A DNA stretch of 64,000 nucleotides from NCBI RefSeq assembly GCF_029871245.1, contig NZ_SSON01000073.1:275257-339256 (forward strand), written 5' to 3'. Source of the stretch: Pseudomonas sp. BN102. GTDB taxonomy: Bacteria > Pseudomonadota > Gammaproteobacteria > Pseudomonadales > Pseudomonadaceae. Of this stretch, positions 56,160 through 64,000 are shown piece after piece. The notes below the pieces were generated by a model. The model saw only the letters and a list, made by a program, of their open reading frames with translations. It did not search any database and was not told the DNA's origin. Within the stretch, counting starts at the first letter, position 1. Each line of letters opens with the position of its first letter. The translations under genes and the position numbers were made by a program.

Positions 56160-56846
56160 CTACGCCAGCTCCTGCCGCACCTGGCGCTCCAACTCAGCCT
56201 TGAGGCCGGGGTCCAGTTTCAGCTGCCGGCCCAGTTCTTCGAGGTAGGCGCGTTCCATGAAGTGCTCTTCGTCCACCATCAGGACGCTGGCGAGGTACAT
56301 CTCGGCGGCCATCTCCGGGGTGGTCGCGGCGCGGGCTACCTCGGCCGGGTCGAGGGGCTTGTTCAGTTCGGCGTCCAGCCAGCGGCGCAGTTCGGCGTCC
56401 TGGGTCAGCTTGGCCAGTTCATCTTCGATCAGTTGGCGTTCGCGGGCGTCCACATGGCCATCGGCCTTGGCCGCCGCCACCAGGGCCTTGAGGATGGCCT
56501 GGCTGTGCAGCTCGGCCTGGGGCGCCGGCAGGCGATCGAGGGTCTGGGGCTCGCCCTGGGGTGCCGCCGCCTGCTGGGCCTGCCAGTTGCCATAGGCCTT
56601 GTAGGCCAACACGCCGAGGGCGGCCAGGCCACCGTAGGTCAGCGCCTTGCCGCCCATCTTGCGCGCGCTCTTGTTGCCCAGCAGCAGGCCCAGGGCGCCG
56701 GCGGCCAGTGCGCCACCACCGGCGCCGGTGAGCAGGCTGCCGAGGTTGCCGTTGCCGGACTTGCCGCCGGATTTGCCGGTGGCTTTCTGTTGCAGCAGGT
56801 CCTGACCGGACTTGAGCAGTTGGTCGAGCAGTCCGCGGGTGTCCAT
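56160..56846 (-). CDS. DUF533 / TerB-like protein
   Basis: A 228-residue protein of the DUF533 family (YebE-like). Residues ~20-55 are Gly/Ser/Ala-rich (GKSGGKSGNGNLGSLL) and may span or associate with a membrane (GGGALAAGALGLLLG). The C-terminal half is a TerB-like helical domain (AILKALVAAAKADGHVDARE; ELAKLTQDAELRRWLDAELN). The function is unknown, with a loose link to tellurite resistance and inner-membrane stress. From memory, PAO1 has a similar gene (PA3712) a few genes beyond wspA. Confidence 0.85.
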   Translation of the reverse strand: MDTRGLLDQLLKSGQDLLQQKATGKSGGKSGNGNLGSLLTGAGGGALAAGALGLLLGNKSARKMGGKALTYGGLAALGVLAYKAYGNWQAQQAAAPQGEPQTLDRLPAPQAELHSQAILKALVAAAKADGHVDARERQLIEDELAKLTQDAELRRWLDAELNKPLDPAEVARAATTPEMAAEMYLASVLMVDEEHFMERAYLEELGRQLKLDPGLKAELERQVRQELA

Positions 56847-56988
56847 GGCAGCCTCCAGGGCGATGAGTCGGATTCAAGTGATCGACCGACTCTAGCCGGA
56901 GGGATTCCTGGTCGCAGGGGGCAGAGTGCTTCCAGATATTGCCGATAAGGTCGCCCAGAGCTGTTTTGGGCGACGCAAGCGCCGCCTT

Positions 56989-57020
56989 GTTGGGCTTCGC
57001 TTCGCTCAGCGCCAACCTAC
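56989..57020. repeat. partial REP-like element, GTAGGTTGG family
   Basis: TGTTGGGCTTCGCTTCGCTC...GCCAACCTAC is the reverse complement of the first arm of the element at 29110-29196. It lies just outside the MFS gene. Confidence 0.6.
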
Positions 57021-57024
57021 TCAG

Positions 57025-57054
57025 CTCTAGGAGCGAATGATTTCGCTCCTAGAG
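57025..57054. repeat. 13-bp palindrome downstream of MFS gene
   Basis: CTCTAGGAGCGAA-TGAT-TTCGCTCCTAGAG pairs over 13 bases and is 9 bases past the MFS stop. It may work as a terminator or RNA stabiliser; no T tract follows. Confidence 0.55.
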
Positions 57055-57063
57055 GGGGCAGCG

Positions 57064-58683
57064 CTACTTGTGAATATCCACGTGGCGCGTCTCGCGCAGG
57101 AAGAACAGAGCGCAGACCAGGCTGCCCCCGGTGATCAGCACCGGGTACCACAGGCCGTAGAAAATATCGCCGGTGTACACCACCAGAGCGAAGGACACGG
57201 TGGGCAGGAAGCCGCCGAACCAGCCATTGCCGATGTGGTACGGCAGGGACAGCGAGGTGTAGCGGATACGGGTGGGGAACAGCTCCACCATCAGCGCCGC
57301 CAGCGGGCCGTAGCAGAGGGTGGAAATCAGGATCAGGGCGAAGAGGATGGCGATCACCATCGGCTTGTGGATCTGCCCGCTGTCGGCCTGCTGGGGATAA
57401 CCCGCCGCCTTCACCGCCGCCGCCATGGCCTCGGCGTCGAAGCCGCTGATCTCGGTGTCGCCGACCCGCACCAGCACTTCGCTGCCGGCCGGTGCGGCCA
57501 CGCTGGAATAGGGCAGCCCGCTCTTCACCAGGAAGGTCTTCACCTTGTCGCAAGGGCTGTCGAATTTCGCCTTGCCCACCGGATCGAACTGGAAGGTGCA
57601 GGTGGCCGGATCGGCGCTGACGCTGATGGGCGCCTGGCGGCTGGCGTGGTCGACGGCCGGGTTGGCGTAGTGGGTCAGCGCGTTGAACAGCGGGAAATAG
57701 CACAGCGTGGCCAGCAGCAGGCCCGCCAGCAACACCGGCTTGCGGCCGATGCGGTCGGACAACCAGCCGGCGACGATGAAGAACGGCGCGCCGAGCACCA
57801 GCGCCACGATCAGCAGGCTGTTGGCCGTGCCGCCGTCGACCTTGAGCACCTGGGTGAGGAAGAACAGCACGTAGAACTGCGCGGTATAGAAGGTCACCGC
57901 CTGCCCGGCGTTGATGCTGAACAGAGCGGTCAGCACCACCTTCAGGTTGCTCCACTGAGTGAAGGACTCGCGCAGCGGCGCCTTGCTGCACTTGCCCTCG
58001 GCCTTCATCCTCACGAACGCCGGCGACTCGTGCATGGAGAGGCGTATCCAGGTGGAAATCCCCAGCAGCACGATGGACAGCAGGAACGGCAGGCGCCAGC
58101 CCCAGGTTTCGAACTGGTCGCCGGTCAACTCGCGGCAGGCCAGGATCACCAGCAGCGAGAGCAGCAGGCCGAGGGTCGCAGTGGACTGGATCCAGCTGGT
58201 GTAGCTGCCGCGCTTGCCGGCCGGCGCGTGTTCGGCGACATAGATCGCCGCGCCGCCGTACTCGCCGCCCAGGGCCAGGCCCTGGAGCATGCGCAGGCAG
58301 ACCAGGAGGATGGGCGCGGCGACGCCGATGGAGGCATAGGTGGGCAGCAGACCCACGGCGAAGGTGGACAGGCCCATCAACAGGATGGTGACCAGGAAGG
58401 TGTACTTGCGCCCGATCATGTCGCCCAGGCGGCCGAACACCAGCGCCCCGAACGGACGCACCAGGAAGCCGGCGGCAAAGGCCATCAGGGCGAAAATGAA
58501 GGCCGTGGTGTCGTTCACTCCCGCGAAGAACTGCTTGCTGATGACAGCGGCCAGAGCGCCATAGAGAAAGAAGTCGTACCACTCAAAGACCGTGCCCAGG
58601 GACGAAGCGAAGATCACCTTGCGCTCCTCCCGGGCGGTGGTCGCCGGCAGGTCTCGGGAAGAGGTCGTTACGTATTCGGTCAT
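57064..58683 (-). CDS. MHS-family MFS transporter
   Basis: A 539-residue twelve-helix transporter of the metabolite:H+ symporter (KgtP/ProP-like) group, likely for a dicarboxylate or related anion. Family marks are SLGTVFEWYDFFLYG, FLVRPFGALVFGRLGD and GLALGGEYGGAAIYVAE. A long polar insert of about 100 residues lies between helices 8 and 9 (from ISVSADPATCTFQFDP to AGYPQQADSGQIHKP) with two cysteines. I recall such inserts in a subset of this family. It sits beside a GMC oxidoreductase gene on the same strand, so uptake and oxidation of one substrate may be coupled. Confidence 0.9.
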   Translation of the reverse strand: MTEYVTTSSRDLPATTAREERKVIFASSLGTVFEWYDFFLYGALAAVISKQFFAGVNDTTAFIFALMAFAAGFLVRPFGALVFGRLGDMIGRKYTFLVTILLMGLSTFAVGLLPTYASIGVAAPILLVCLRMLQGLALGGEYGGAAIYVAEHAPAGKRGSYTSWIQSTATLGLLLSLLVILACRELTGDQFETWGWRLPFLLSIVLLGISTWIRLSMHESPAFVRMKAEGKCSKAPLRESFTQWSNLKVVLTALFSINAGQAVTFYTAQFYVLFFLTQVLKVDGGTANSLLIVALVLGAPFFIVAGWLSDRIGRKPVLLAGLLLATLCYFPLFNALTHYANPAVDHASRQAPISVSADPATCTFQFDPVGKAKFDSPCDKVKTFLVKSGLPYSSVAAPAGSEVLVRVGDTEISGFDAEAMAAAVKAAGYPQQADSGQIHKPMVIAILFALILISTLCYGPLAALMVELFPTRIRYTSLSLPYHIGNGWFGGFLPTVSFALVVYTGDIFYGLWYPVLITGGSLVCALFFLRETRHVDIHK

Positions 58684-58792
58684 TGCGGCTCTCCTGCCCC
58701 TCGTGAGGGCTCTTGTTGTTGTCCGGTACTACCGTTGTCAGCCTCGACCACCACGGTGCAGGCACCGCACGATGCTGGGTATCACGGGCCGA

Positions 58793-60457
58793 TCAGGCCC
58801 CGATGGGTTCCACCTCCCGTCCCGCCACGGCGGTTTCCGCCAGGGACTCGCGCTGGCGCTCGGCAAGGATCAGCTGCGCCGCCTTCTCGGCAATCACCAG
58901 CACGGGCGAGCAGGTATTGCCGGAGGTCAGGCTGGGCATGATCGAGGCATCGGCGATGCGCAGCCCGGGAATTCCGCGCACACGCAGTTGCTCGTCCACC
59001 ACCGCCTCGCGGTCCTGGCCCATGCGGCAGGTGCCGGCGGGGTGGAAGATGGTGGTGCCGATCTCGGCGGCGGCGCGGTGCAGGTCTTCCTCGCTGCGGT
59101 AGTCCGGGCCGGGCCGGTATTCCTCGGGCTGGTAGGCGGCCAGGGCGGGCGCGGCGACGATGCGGCGGGTCAGGCGGATGGCATCGGCGGCCACCGCCAG
59201 GTCGCGCGGGTCGCTCAGGTAATTGGGCTGGATCGAAGGGGCGTCGCCCAGCTTCGCCGAGCGGATGCGCACCATGCCACGGCTGTGCGGGCGCAGATCG
59301 CAAACCGAGGCGGTGAAGGCCGGGAAGTCGTGCAGCGGCTCGCCGAAGCGGTCCAGCGACAGCGGTTGCACGTGGTATTCGAGGTTGGCCGAAGGCTGCT
59401 GCGGATCGGAGCGGGCGAAGGCACCTAGCTGGCTCGGCGCCATGGACAGCGGGCCGCTGCGGTCCAGCAGGTAGCGCAGGCCCATGCCCAGCTTGCCCCA
59501 CAGGCTGCCGGCGATCTGGTTCAGGGTCGGCACGCCGCTGACCTTGTAGACCATGCGCAGTTGCAGGTGGTCCTGGAGGTTCTCGCCGACGCCCGGCAAC
59601 TCGTGCGCCACGCCGATGCCGAGACGCTCCAGCAACGGACGCGGACCGATGCCGGAGCGCTGCAGCAGGCACGGCGTGCCGATGGCCCCGGCGCTGAGGA
59701 TGACCTCGCGGCGCGCTTCGATGCGCCGCTCGCGGCCCCGCCAGTTCACCAGCAGGGCCTTGGCGCGGCTCCCGTCGAGGATCACCCGAGCCACCTCGGC
59801 CTGGGTCAGGACGGTCAGGTTCGGGCGCTGGCGGATGCCGCCCAGGAAGCCCTTCGAGGCATTCCAGCGCACGCCGCCGCGCTGGTTCACCTGGAAGTAG
59901 CCGCAGCCTTCGTTGTCGCCGCCGTTGAAGTCCTCGACGCTGGCGATGCCGGTCTGCGCGGCCGCCCGCTGGAAGGCATCCAGCAATTGCCAGGACAGGC
60001 GCTGGCGCTCCACCCGCCACTCGCCGCCCGCACCGTGCAGGTCGCTGGCCCCGCCGAAGTGATCCTCCATCTGCAGGAACAGCGGCCACAGCTCTTTCCA
60101 GCTCCAGCCGGCGTTGCCTTCGGCGGCCCAGCCGTCGTAGTCGCGGGCCTGGCCGCGCATGTAGATCATCCCGTTGATCGACGAGCAGCCGCCGAGCACC
60201 TTGCCGCGCGGGTACTTCAGCGCACGGCCGTTGAGGCCGGGGACTTCATCGGTGTTGAAGCACCAGTCGATACGCGGGTTGCCGATGCAATAGAGGTAGC
60301 CGACGGGAATGTGGATCCAGGGGTAATTGTCCGCGCCGCCGGCTTCCAGCAGCAGGACGCGGTTGGCCGGGTCGGCGGAAAGCCGGTTGGCCAGCAGGCA
60401 GCCGGCGGGACCGGCGCCGACGATGAGGTAGTCGTAGGTATCCATTACCTCGGACAT
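58793..60457 (-). CDS. GMC-family FAD oxidoreductase
   Basis: A 554-residue flavoprotein of the glucose-methanol-choline family, close to choline dehydrogenase-like alcohol dehydrogenases. I used the ATG at 60457 (MSEVMDTYDYLIVGAGPAG) with GAGG 6 bases upstream. The FAD-binding GAGPAGCLLANRLS is at about 12-25, GMC signature 1 is PRGKVLGGCSSINGMIYMRG, and signature 2 is EVILSAGAIGTPCLL. The C-terminal catalytic region has FHPAGTCRMG and GNTCSPVLVIAEKAA. It oxidises an alcohol of unknown identity. The MFS transporter follows and a divergent LysR gene precedes it. Confidence 0.92.
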   Translation of the reverse strand: MSEVMDTYDYLIVGAGPAGCLLANRLSADPANRVLLLEAGGADNYPWIHIPVGYLYCIGNPRIDWCFNTDEVPGLNGRALKYPRGKVLGGCSSINGMIYMRGQARDYDGWAAEGNAGWSWKELWPLFLQMEDHFGGASDLHGAGGEWRVERQRLSWQLLDAFQRAAAQTGIASVEDFNGGDNEGCGYFQVNQRGGVRWNASKGFLGGIRQRPNLTVLTQAEVARVILDGSRAKALLVNWRGRERRIEARREVILSAGAIGTPCLLQRSGIGPRPLLERLGIGVAHELPGVGENLQDHLQLRMVYKVSGVPTLNQIAGSLWGKLGMGLRYLLDRSGPLSMAPSQLGAFARSDPQQPSANLEYHVQPLSLDRFGEPLHDFPAFTASVCDLRPHSRGMVRIRSAKLGDAPSIQPNYLSDPRDLAVAADAIRLTRRIVAAPALAAYQPEEYRPGPDYRSEEDLHRAAAEIGTTIFHPAGTCRMGQDREAVVDEQLRVRGIPGLRIADASIMPSLTSGNTCSPVLVIAEKAAQLILAERQRESLAETAVAGREVEPIGA

Positions 60458-60559
60458 GGCGAGCCTCGTCTTGTCGTTGTTTTCGAAGGCCGTCGGACTG
60501 GCGGCAACTGAATGCCAGGTCACGAACGGCTTGAGGCTAGTCGCTCATTCACGATAAAA

Positions 60560-60599
60560 AAACGAACGTTTCGGGGCAGCTGCTGTTAGTTTTCTAACA
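60560..60599. promoter_or_regulatory. candidate LysR-type operator sites
   Basis: In the GMC/LysR divergent gap, AAACG-AA-CGTTT (60560-60571) and TGTTAG-TTTT-CTAACA (60584-60599) are two dyads, the second perfect with 6-bp arms. They lie 35-75 bases before the LysR start, a usual place for autoregulation and control of the divergent gene. Confidence 0.6.
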
Positions 60600-60633
60600 A
60601 CGCCCTCCCCTTTCCCTGCCAAGGACCGGTGCC

Positions 60634-61542
60634 ATGTTCGACTGGAACGACCTGCGCTTCTTCCTCGAACTGCAGCGCAGCGGCCGCCTGCTCACCACCG
60701 CCAAGCGCCTGAACACCACCCATGCGACGGTGGCGCGGCACATCGAGAACATCGAGCGCGACCTCGGCACGCAACTCTTCGCCCAGCACACCGGCGGCTA
60801 CCAGCTGACGCCCGCCGGTCAGGCCCTGCTCAAGCATGCCGAGGCCATGGAGAACACCGCCTTGCTGGCCCAGGAGGAGATGAGCCAGAGCATCTCGCCC
60901 CTGGGGCAGATCCGCATCGGCGTCACCGAGGGCCTGGGCAGCGTGTTTCTCGCCCCGCGCCTGGCCGAGCTGATGCGCCAGTATCCGGGGCTGGAAGTGG
61001 AGCTGGTCTCGGTGCCGCGCTTCGTCAGCATCACCAACCGCGAGGCAGACATCGCCATCTCCCTCGACCGACCCAACGCCGACCTGGTGATCACCCGCTC
61101 GCTGACCCGCTACCGCCTCAGCCTGTTCGCCAGCCCGGCCTACCTGGAGCAGGCGCCGCCCCTGAACAAGCGCGACGACCTGGGCAAGCACCAGTGGATC
61201 GGCTACGTCGACGACCTCCTGTTCAGCCAGGAGCTGATGTTCCACCACAGCTTCTGCCGCCACCCCCACGTGGTGTTCCGCAGCACCAGCGTGGTCGCCC
61301 AGCAGCAGGCGGCCCAGACCGGTATCGGCGTAGCGATACTTCCGCACTTCATGGGCAGCCGCGATCCGGTGCTGGTGCCGGTGCTGCCGGAGGAATACAT
61401 CGAACGCGAATACTGGATGAGCACCCGCCGCGAACTGCACCGCTCGGTGCGCCTGCGGGTGGTGTGGGATTTTCTGCTGGAACTGTGCGCGCGGGAGCGG
61501 GCGTTGCTGCTTGGCGAGGGAGACTGTACCGCCCCTCTGTAG
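60634..61542 (+). CDS. LysR-family regulator divergent from the GMC gene
   Basis: A 302-residue regulator. The N-terminal helix-turn-helix reads LLTTAKRLNTTHATVARHI (about residues 16-34), followed by a linker and an effector domain with SPLGQIRIGVTEGLG and SITNREADIAIS. It is divergent from the GMC oxidoreductase gene, with operator-like palindromes in the gap, and probably controls the GMC and MFS genes. Its stop codon TAG falls within the REPIN that follows. Confidence 0.92.
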   Translation: MFDWNDLRFFLELQRSGRLLTTAKRLNTTHATVARHIENIERDLGTQLFAQHTGGYQLTPAGQALLKHAEAMENTALLAQEEMSQSISPLGQIRIGVTEGLGSVFLAPRLAELMRQYPGLEVELVSVPRFVSITNREADIAISLDRPNADLVITRSLTRYRLSLFASPAYLEQAPPLNKRDDLGKHQWIGYVDDLLFSQELMFHHSFCRHPHVVFRSTSVVAQQQAAQTGIGVAILPHFMGSRDPVLVPVLPEEYIEREYWMSTRRELHRSVRLRVVWDFLLELCARERALLLGEGDCTAPL

Positions 61543-61596
61543 GAGCCAGCTTGCTGGCGAAAGCGGAGCAAGGTTCGCGAGCAGGCTCGCTCCTAC
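61539..61596. repeat. REPIN overlapping the end of the LysR gene
   Basis: GTAGGAGCCAGCTTGCTGGC (61539-61558) faces GCGAGCAGGCTCGCTCCTAC (61577-61596). The first REP includes the TAG stop codon of the upstream gene. The arms are diverged from those of the REPIN at 46057-46116. Confidence 0.9.
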
Positions 61597-61612
61597 GGTT
61601 CACGACACAGCG

Positions 61613-61651
61613 TTCGATTAAAAAGAATCCTTCATTCAATTTTCGATAAAC
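61613..61651 (+). promoter_or_regulatory. repeated TTCGATT sites before second LysR gene
   Basis: TTCGATT at 61613-61619 and TTCGATAAA at 61642-61650 lie before the LysR start. The same TTCGATT arm forms a palindrome before the aldehyde dehydrogenase gene (62593-62607), so these are candidate operators of this regulator. Confidence 0.45.
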
Positions 61652-61690
61652 CATACTGTGCGGCAGCCATCCAGACGCGAAGCGCCGCCC

Positions 61691-62602
61691 ATGATGACCC
61701 TCCGCCAGATCCGCCATTTCATCGCCGTCGCCGAAACCGGTTCCATCTCCGCCGCCGCCCAGGCGGTGTTCATTTCCCAGTCGACCCTGACCCTGGCCAT
61801 CCAGCAGCTGGAAGAGGAAATCGGCGTCAGCCTGTTCAACCGCCATGCCAAGGGCATGTCCCTGACCCACCAGGGCCACCAGTTCCTGCGCCAGGCGCAC
61901 CTGATCCTCGCTACCGTGGAAAACGCCAAGCGCAGCCTGCAACAGAGCACCGACCAGGTGACTGGCAACCTCACCATCGGCGTGACCAGCTTGGTGGCTG
62001 GCTATTACCTGGCCGACCTGATCACCCGCTTCCAGCGCGCCTACCCCAATGTGAAGACCCGCGTGGTGGAAGACGAACGCCCCTATATCGAACACCTACT
62101 GGTGAGCGGCGAGATCGACGTCAGCGTGCTGATCCTCTCCAACCTGGAAGACCGCCACGCCCTGCAGACCGAAGTGCTGACCCACTCGCCCCACCGCCTC
62201 TGGCTGCCGGCCCAGCACCCCTTGCTGGAGCGCGACAGCATCAGCCTGGCGGACGTGGCCGGCGAGCCGCTGATCCAGCTCAACGCCGACGAGATGGGCC
62301 TGCACACCCAGCGCATCTGGTCGCGTGCCGGGATGACGCCGCAGGTGACCCTGCGCACCGCCTCGGTGGAAGCGGTGCGCAGCCTGGTGGCAGCCGGCCT
62401 CGGCCTGTCGATCCAGCCGGACATGACTTACCGCCCCTGGTCCCTGGAGGGCGACATCATCGAAGCCCGGCCCCTGGTGGACCTCGGCGAGCCGCTGGAC
62501 GTGGGCCTGGCCTGGCGCCGCGGCACCGCGCGGCCGGCCCTGGTGGACCCTTTCCTCACCGTGGCGCGGGAACAGCCGAACAACCGCAGGCTTTCGATTT
62601 AA
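61691..62602 (+). CDS. LysR-family regulator upstream of aldehyde dehydrogenase
   Basis: A 303-residue regulator. The helix-turn-helix reads SISAAAQAVFISQSTLTLAI (about residues 18-37). The effector domain starts TGNLTIGVTSLVAGYYLADL, with the RTASVEAVRSLVAAGLGLSI segment typical of CbbR/CysB-type folds. The ATG at 61691 is one of two consecutive candidates. It is on the same strand as a PatD-like aldehyde dehydrogenase 104 bases downstream, so it may control that gene. Confidence 0.92.
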   Translation: MMTLRQIRHFIAVAETGSISAAAQAVFISQSTLTLAIQQLEEEIGVSLFNRHAKGMSLTHQGHQFLRQAHLILATVENAKRSLQQSTDQVTGNLTIGVTSLVAGYYLADLITRFQRAYPNVKTRVVEDERPYIEHLLVSGEIDVSVLILSNLEDRHALQTEVLTHSPHRLWLPAQHPLLERDSISLADVAGEPLIQLNADEMGLHTQRIWSRAGMTPQVTLRTASVEAVRSLVAAGLGLSIQPDMTYRPWSLEGDIIEARPLVDLGEPLDVGLAWRRGTARPALVDPFLTVAREQPNNRRLSI

Positions 62603-62607
62603 TCGAA
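62593..62607 (+). promoter_or_regulatory. perfect palindrome before aldehyde dehydrogenase gene
   Basis: TTCGATT-T-AATCGAA (7-bp arms) overlaps the stop codon of the LysR gene and lies 100 bases before the dehydrogenase start, a usual LysR activator position. Confidence 0.6.
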
Positions 62608-62706
62608 CGCTACTTTCAATATTTAGAATTTGTCGACCTCAAGCCCGGCCTCTAGTCTCTCGAACCCATAAGCAGAGCCATGCCGGGCGCCACAAGGAGC
62701 ACCGGG

Positions 62707-64000
62707 ATGACCGAAGAACAAAAACCCGAGAAGAAAAGAGCCAGCAAGATGACCGGCGCCGCGAGCACCCCGACCCTGCACAGCGAACTGCTGATCGACG
62801 GCCAACTGGTCATAGGCGCGGGGCTGGCCGAGCCGATCATCAACCCCGCCAGCGGCGAAACCCTGGTGAGCATCGCCGAAGCCTCCATCGAACAGGTGGA
62901 AGCCGCGGTCGCCGCCGCCCACCGCGCCTTCGCCGGCTGGTCGCGCACCACGCCTGCACAGCGCTCCGCCGCCCTGCTGGCCATCGCCGACGCCATCGAG
63001 AAGCGAGCCGACCAGCTCTCCCGCCTGGAAGCCCTGAACTGCGGCAAGCCGCTGCACCTGGCGCGCCAGGACGACATCCCCGCCACCGCCGACGTGTTCC
63101 GCTTCTTCGCCGGCGCCGTGCGCTGCCAGCAAGGCCAACTGGCCGGCGAATACATCCCCGGCCACACCAGCCTGGTGCGCCGCGACCCGGTGGGCGTGGT
63201 GGCCTCCATCGCCCCCTGGAACTACCCGCTGATGATGGCGGCCTGGAAGATCGCACCGGCCCTGGCCGCCGGCAATACCCTGATCTTCAAGCCCTCGGAG
63301 CACACCCCGCTGTCGATCCTGGCGCTGGCCCCGGCCCTGGCGGAGATCCTCCCGCCGGGCGTGATCAACATCCTCTGCGGCGGCGGCGACAGCGTCGGCA
63401 GCCAACTGGTGGGTCACCCGAAAGTGCGCATGGTCTCGCTGACCGGCGACATCGTCACCGGCCAGAAGATCCTCCAGAGCGCCGCCCGCACCCTGAAACG
63501 CACCCACCTGGAACTGGGCGGAAAAGCGCCGGTGATCGTCTGCAACGACGCCGACCTGGATGCCGTGGTCCAGGGCATCCGCACCCACGGCTACTACAAC
63601 GCCGGCCAGGACTGCACCGCCGCCTGCCGCGTCTACGCCCAGGCCGGCATCCACGACCGCCTGGTGAGCGAGCTGGGGGATGCCGTGGCCAGCCTGCGCT
63701 TCGCCCGCAAGCGCGACCAGGACAACGAGATGCCGCCGCTGATCAGCTCGCGCCAGCGCGACCGGGTGGCCAGCTTCGTCGAACGCGCCCTCGGCCAACC
63801 GCATATCGAGCGGGTCACCGGCGCCGCAGTGCACTCCGGCGCCGGCTTCTACTACCAGCCGACCCTGCTGGCCGGCTGCAAGCAGCAGGACGAAATCGTC
63901 CAGCGCGAAGTCTTCGGCCCGGTGGTCACCGTCACCCGCTTTGACGAGCTGGCCCAGGCCGTGGACTGGGCCAACGACTCCGAATACGGCCTGGCCTCCT
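62707..64000 (+). CDS. PatD-like aminobutyraldehyde/betaine aldehyde dehydrogenase (3' end outside window)
   Basis: An NAD(P)-dependent aldehyde dehydrogenase. The visible part is 431 residues of an expected 475-490. It begins MTEEQKPEKKRASKMTGAAS at 62707, with AGGAG 7 bases upstream; an ATG at 62749 is an alternative. The cofactor segment VVASIAPWNYPLMMAAWKIAPAL, the catalytic Glu in LELGGKAP and the nucleophilic Cys in NAGQDCTAACR are visible. The last motif is very close to PatD (gamma-aminobutyraldehyde dehydrogenase), so putrescine or spermidine breakdown is likely. The gene continues past base 64000. Confidence 0.9.
   Translation, partial: MTEEQKPEKKRASKMTGAASTPTLHSELLIDGQLVIGAGLAEPIINPASGETLVSIAEASIEQVEAAVAAAHRAFAGWSRTTPAQRSAALLAIADAIEKRADQLSRLEALNCGKPLHLARQDDIPATADVFRFFAGAVRCQQGQLAGEYIPGHTSLVRRDPVGVVASIAPWNYPLMMAAWKIAPALAAGNTLIFKPSEHTPLSILALAPALAEILPPGVINILCGGGDSVGSQLVGHPKVRMVSLTGDIVTGQKILQSAARTLKRTHLELGGKAPVIVCNDADLDAVVQGIRTHGYYNAGQDCTAACRVYAQAGIHDRLVSELGDAVASLRFARKRDQDNEMPPLISSRQRDRVASFVERALGQPHIERVTGAAVHSGAGFYYQPTLLAGCKQQDEIVQREVFGPVVTVTRFDELAQAVDWANDSEYGLAS

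Overview
The window is high-GC chromosomal DNA from a Pseudomonas, most likely of the P. aeruginosa group. The evidence is a run of recognisable genes (mexJK-mexL, tsaB-adk-ppc, cadR-cadA, lysS-prfB, wspABCDEFR) in an order I recall from the PAO1 PA3668-PA3713 region, plus dispersed REP/REPIN palindromes of pseudomonad type. I see no phage, transposase, integrase, CRISPR, rRNA or tRNA. Most of the window is core genome. The less ordinary parts are a lipid/aromatic gene block at 18.5-23.1 kb, an uncharacterised coiled-coil gene pair at 15.2-16.7 kb, and repeat-rich gaps.

Layout. 1-7.4 kb: the 3'-truncated tcdA, a YqhD-type alcohol dehydrogenase, then ndvB (glucan synthase), dapE, rlmA, a small conserved protein and a cold-shock gene. 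From memory, the ndvB-to-cold-shock block sits at PA1163-PA1159 in PAO1, so its position next to tcdA suggests a rearrangement between species. 7.7-12.3 kb: a four-gene ABC exporter/Gld-like operon, divergent from plsB (12.5-15.0 kb). 15.2-16.7 kb: a translationally coupled pair of unknown genes. 16.8-18.0 kb: a YbaY-type lipoprotein and a DUF4197 protein. 18.0-18.6 kb: a non-coding mosaic of hairpins. 18.6-23.1 kb: a Rieske oxygenase and TetR regulator divergent from a crotonase and an acyl-CoA ligase. 23.3-28.2 kb: the MexJK efflux pump and its repressor MexL, divergent across a short operator region.

28.3-36.3 kb is mostly minus-strand housekeeping: rsmJ, an extensin-like protein, a PEP-mutase/isocitrate-lyase family enzyme, a DUF72 protein, a small unknown, tsaB, adk and ppc. 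36.5-39.6 kb: a small unknown, then cadR and cadA divergent across a MerR-type promoter with a 19-bp spacer. 39.7-44.3 kb: a macrodomain protein, a small membrane protein, a lipoprotein hydrolase, a DUF1704 'QEGLA' metallopeptidase homologue, a lipoprotein and a TetR regulator. 44.5-47.2 kb: lysS and prfB, the latter with the classical programmed +1 frameshift.

47.4-55.8 kb is the complete Wsp surface-sensing chemosensory operon (wspA to wspR), whose output is the diguanylate cyclase WspR. It is followed by a DUF533/TerB-like protein, an MHS-type MFS transporter, a GMC oxidoreductase and its divergent LysR regulator, a second LysR regulator, and the start of a PatD-like aldehyde dehydrogenase that runs off the right edge.

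I found no clear new defence or mobile system. The best candidates for something undescribed are the coiled-coil pair (15158-16695), the hairpin mosaic bracketed by a 12-bp inverted repeat (18022-18563), and the predicted DUF1704 peptidase with its lipoprotein neighbour (41560-43414). Family and synteny statements come from reading the sequence and from memory; no database search was run.
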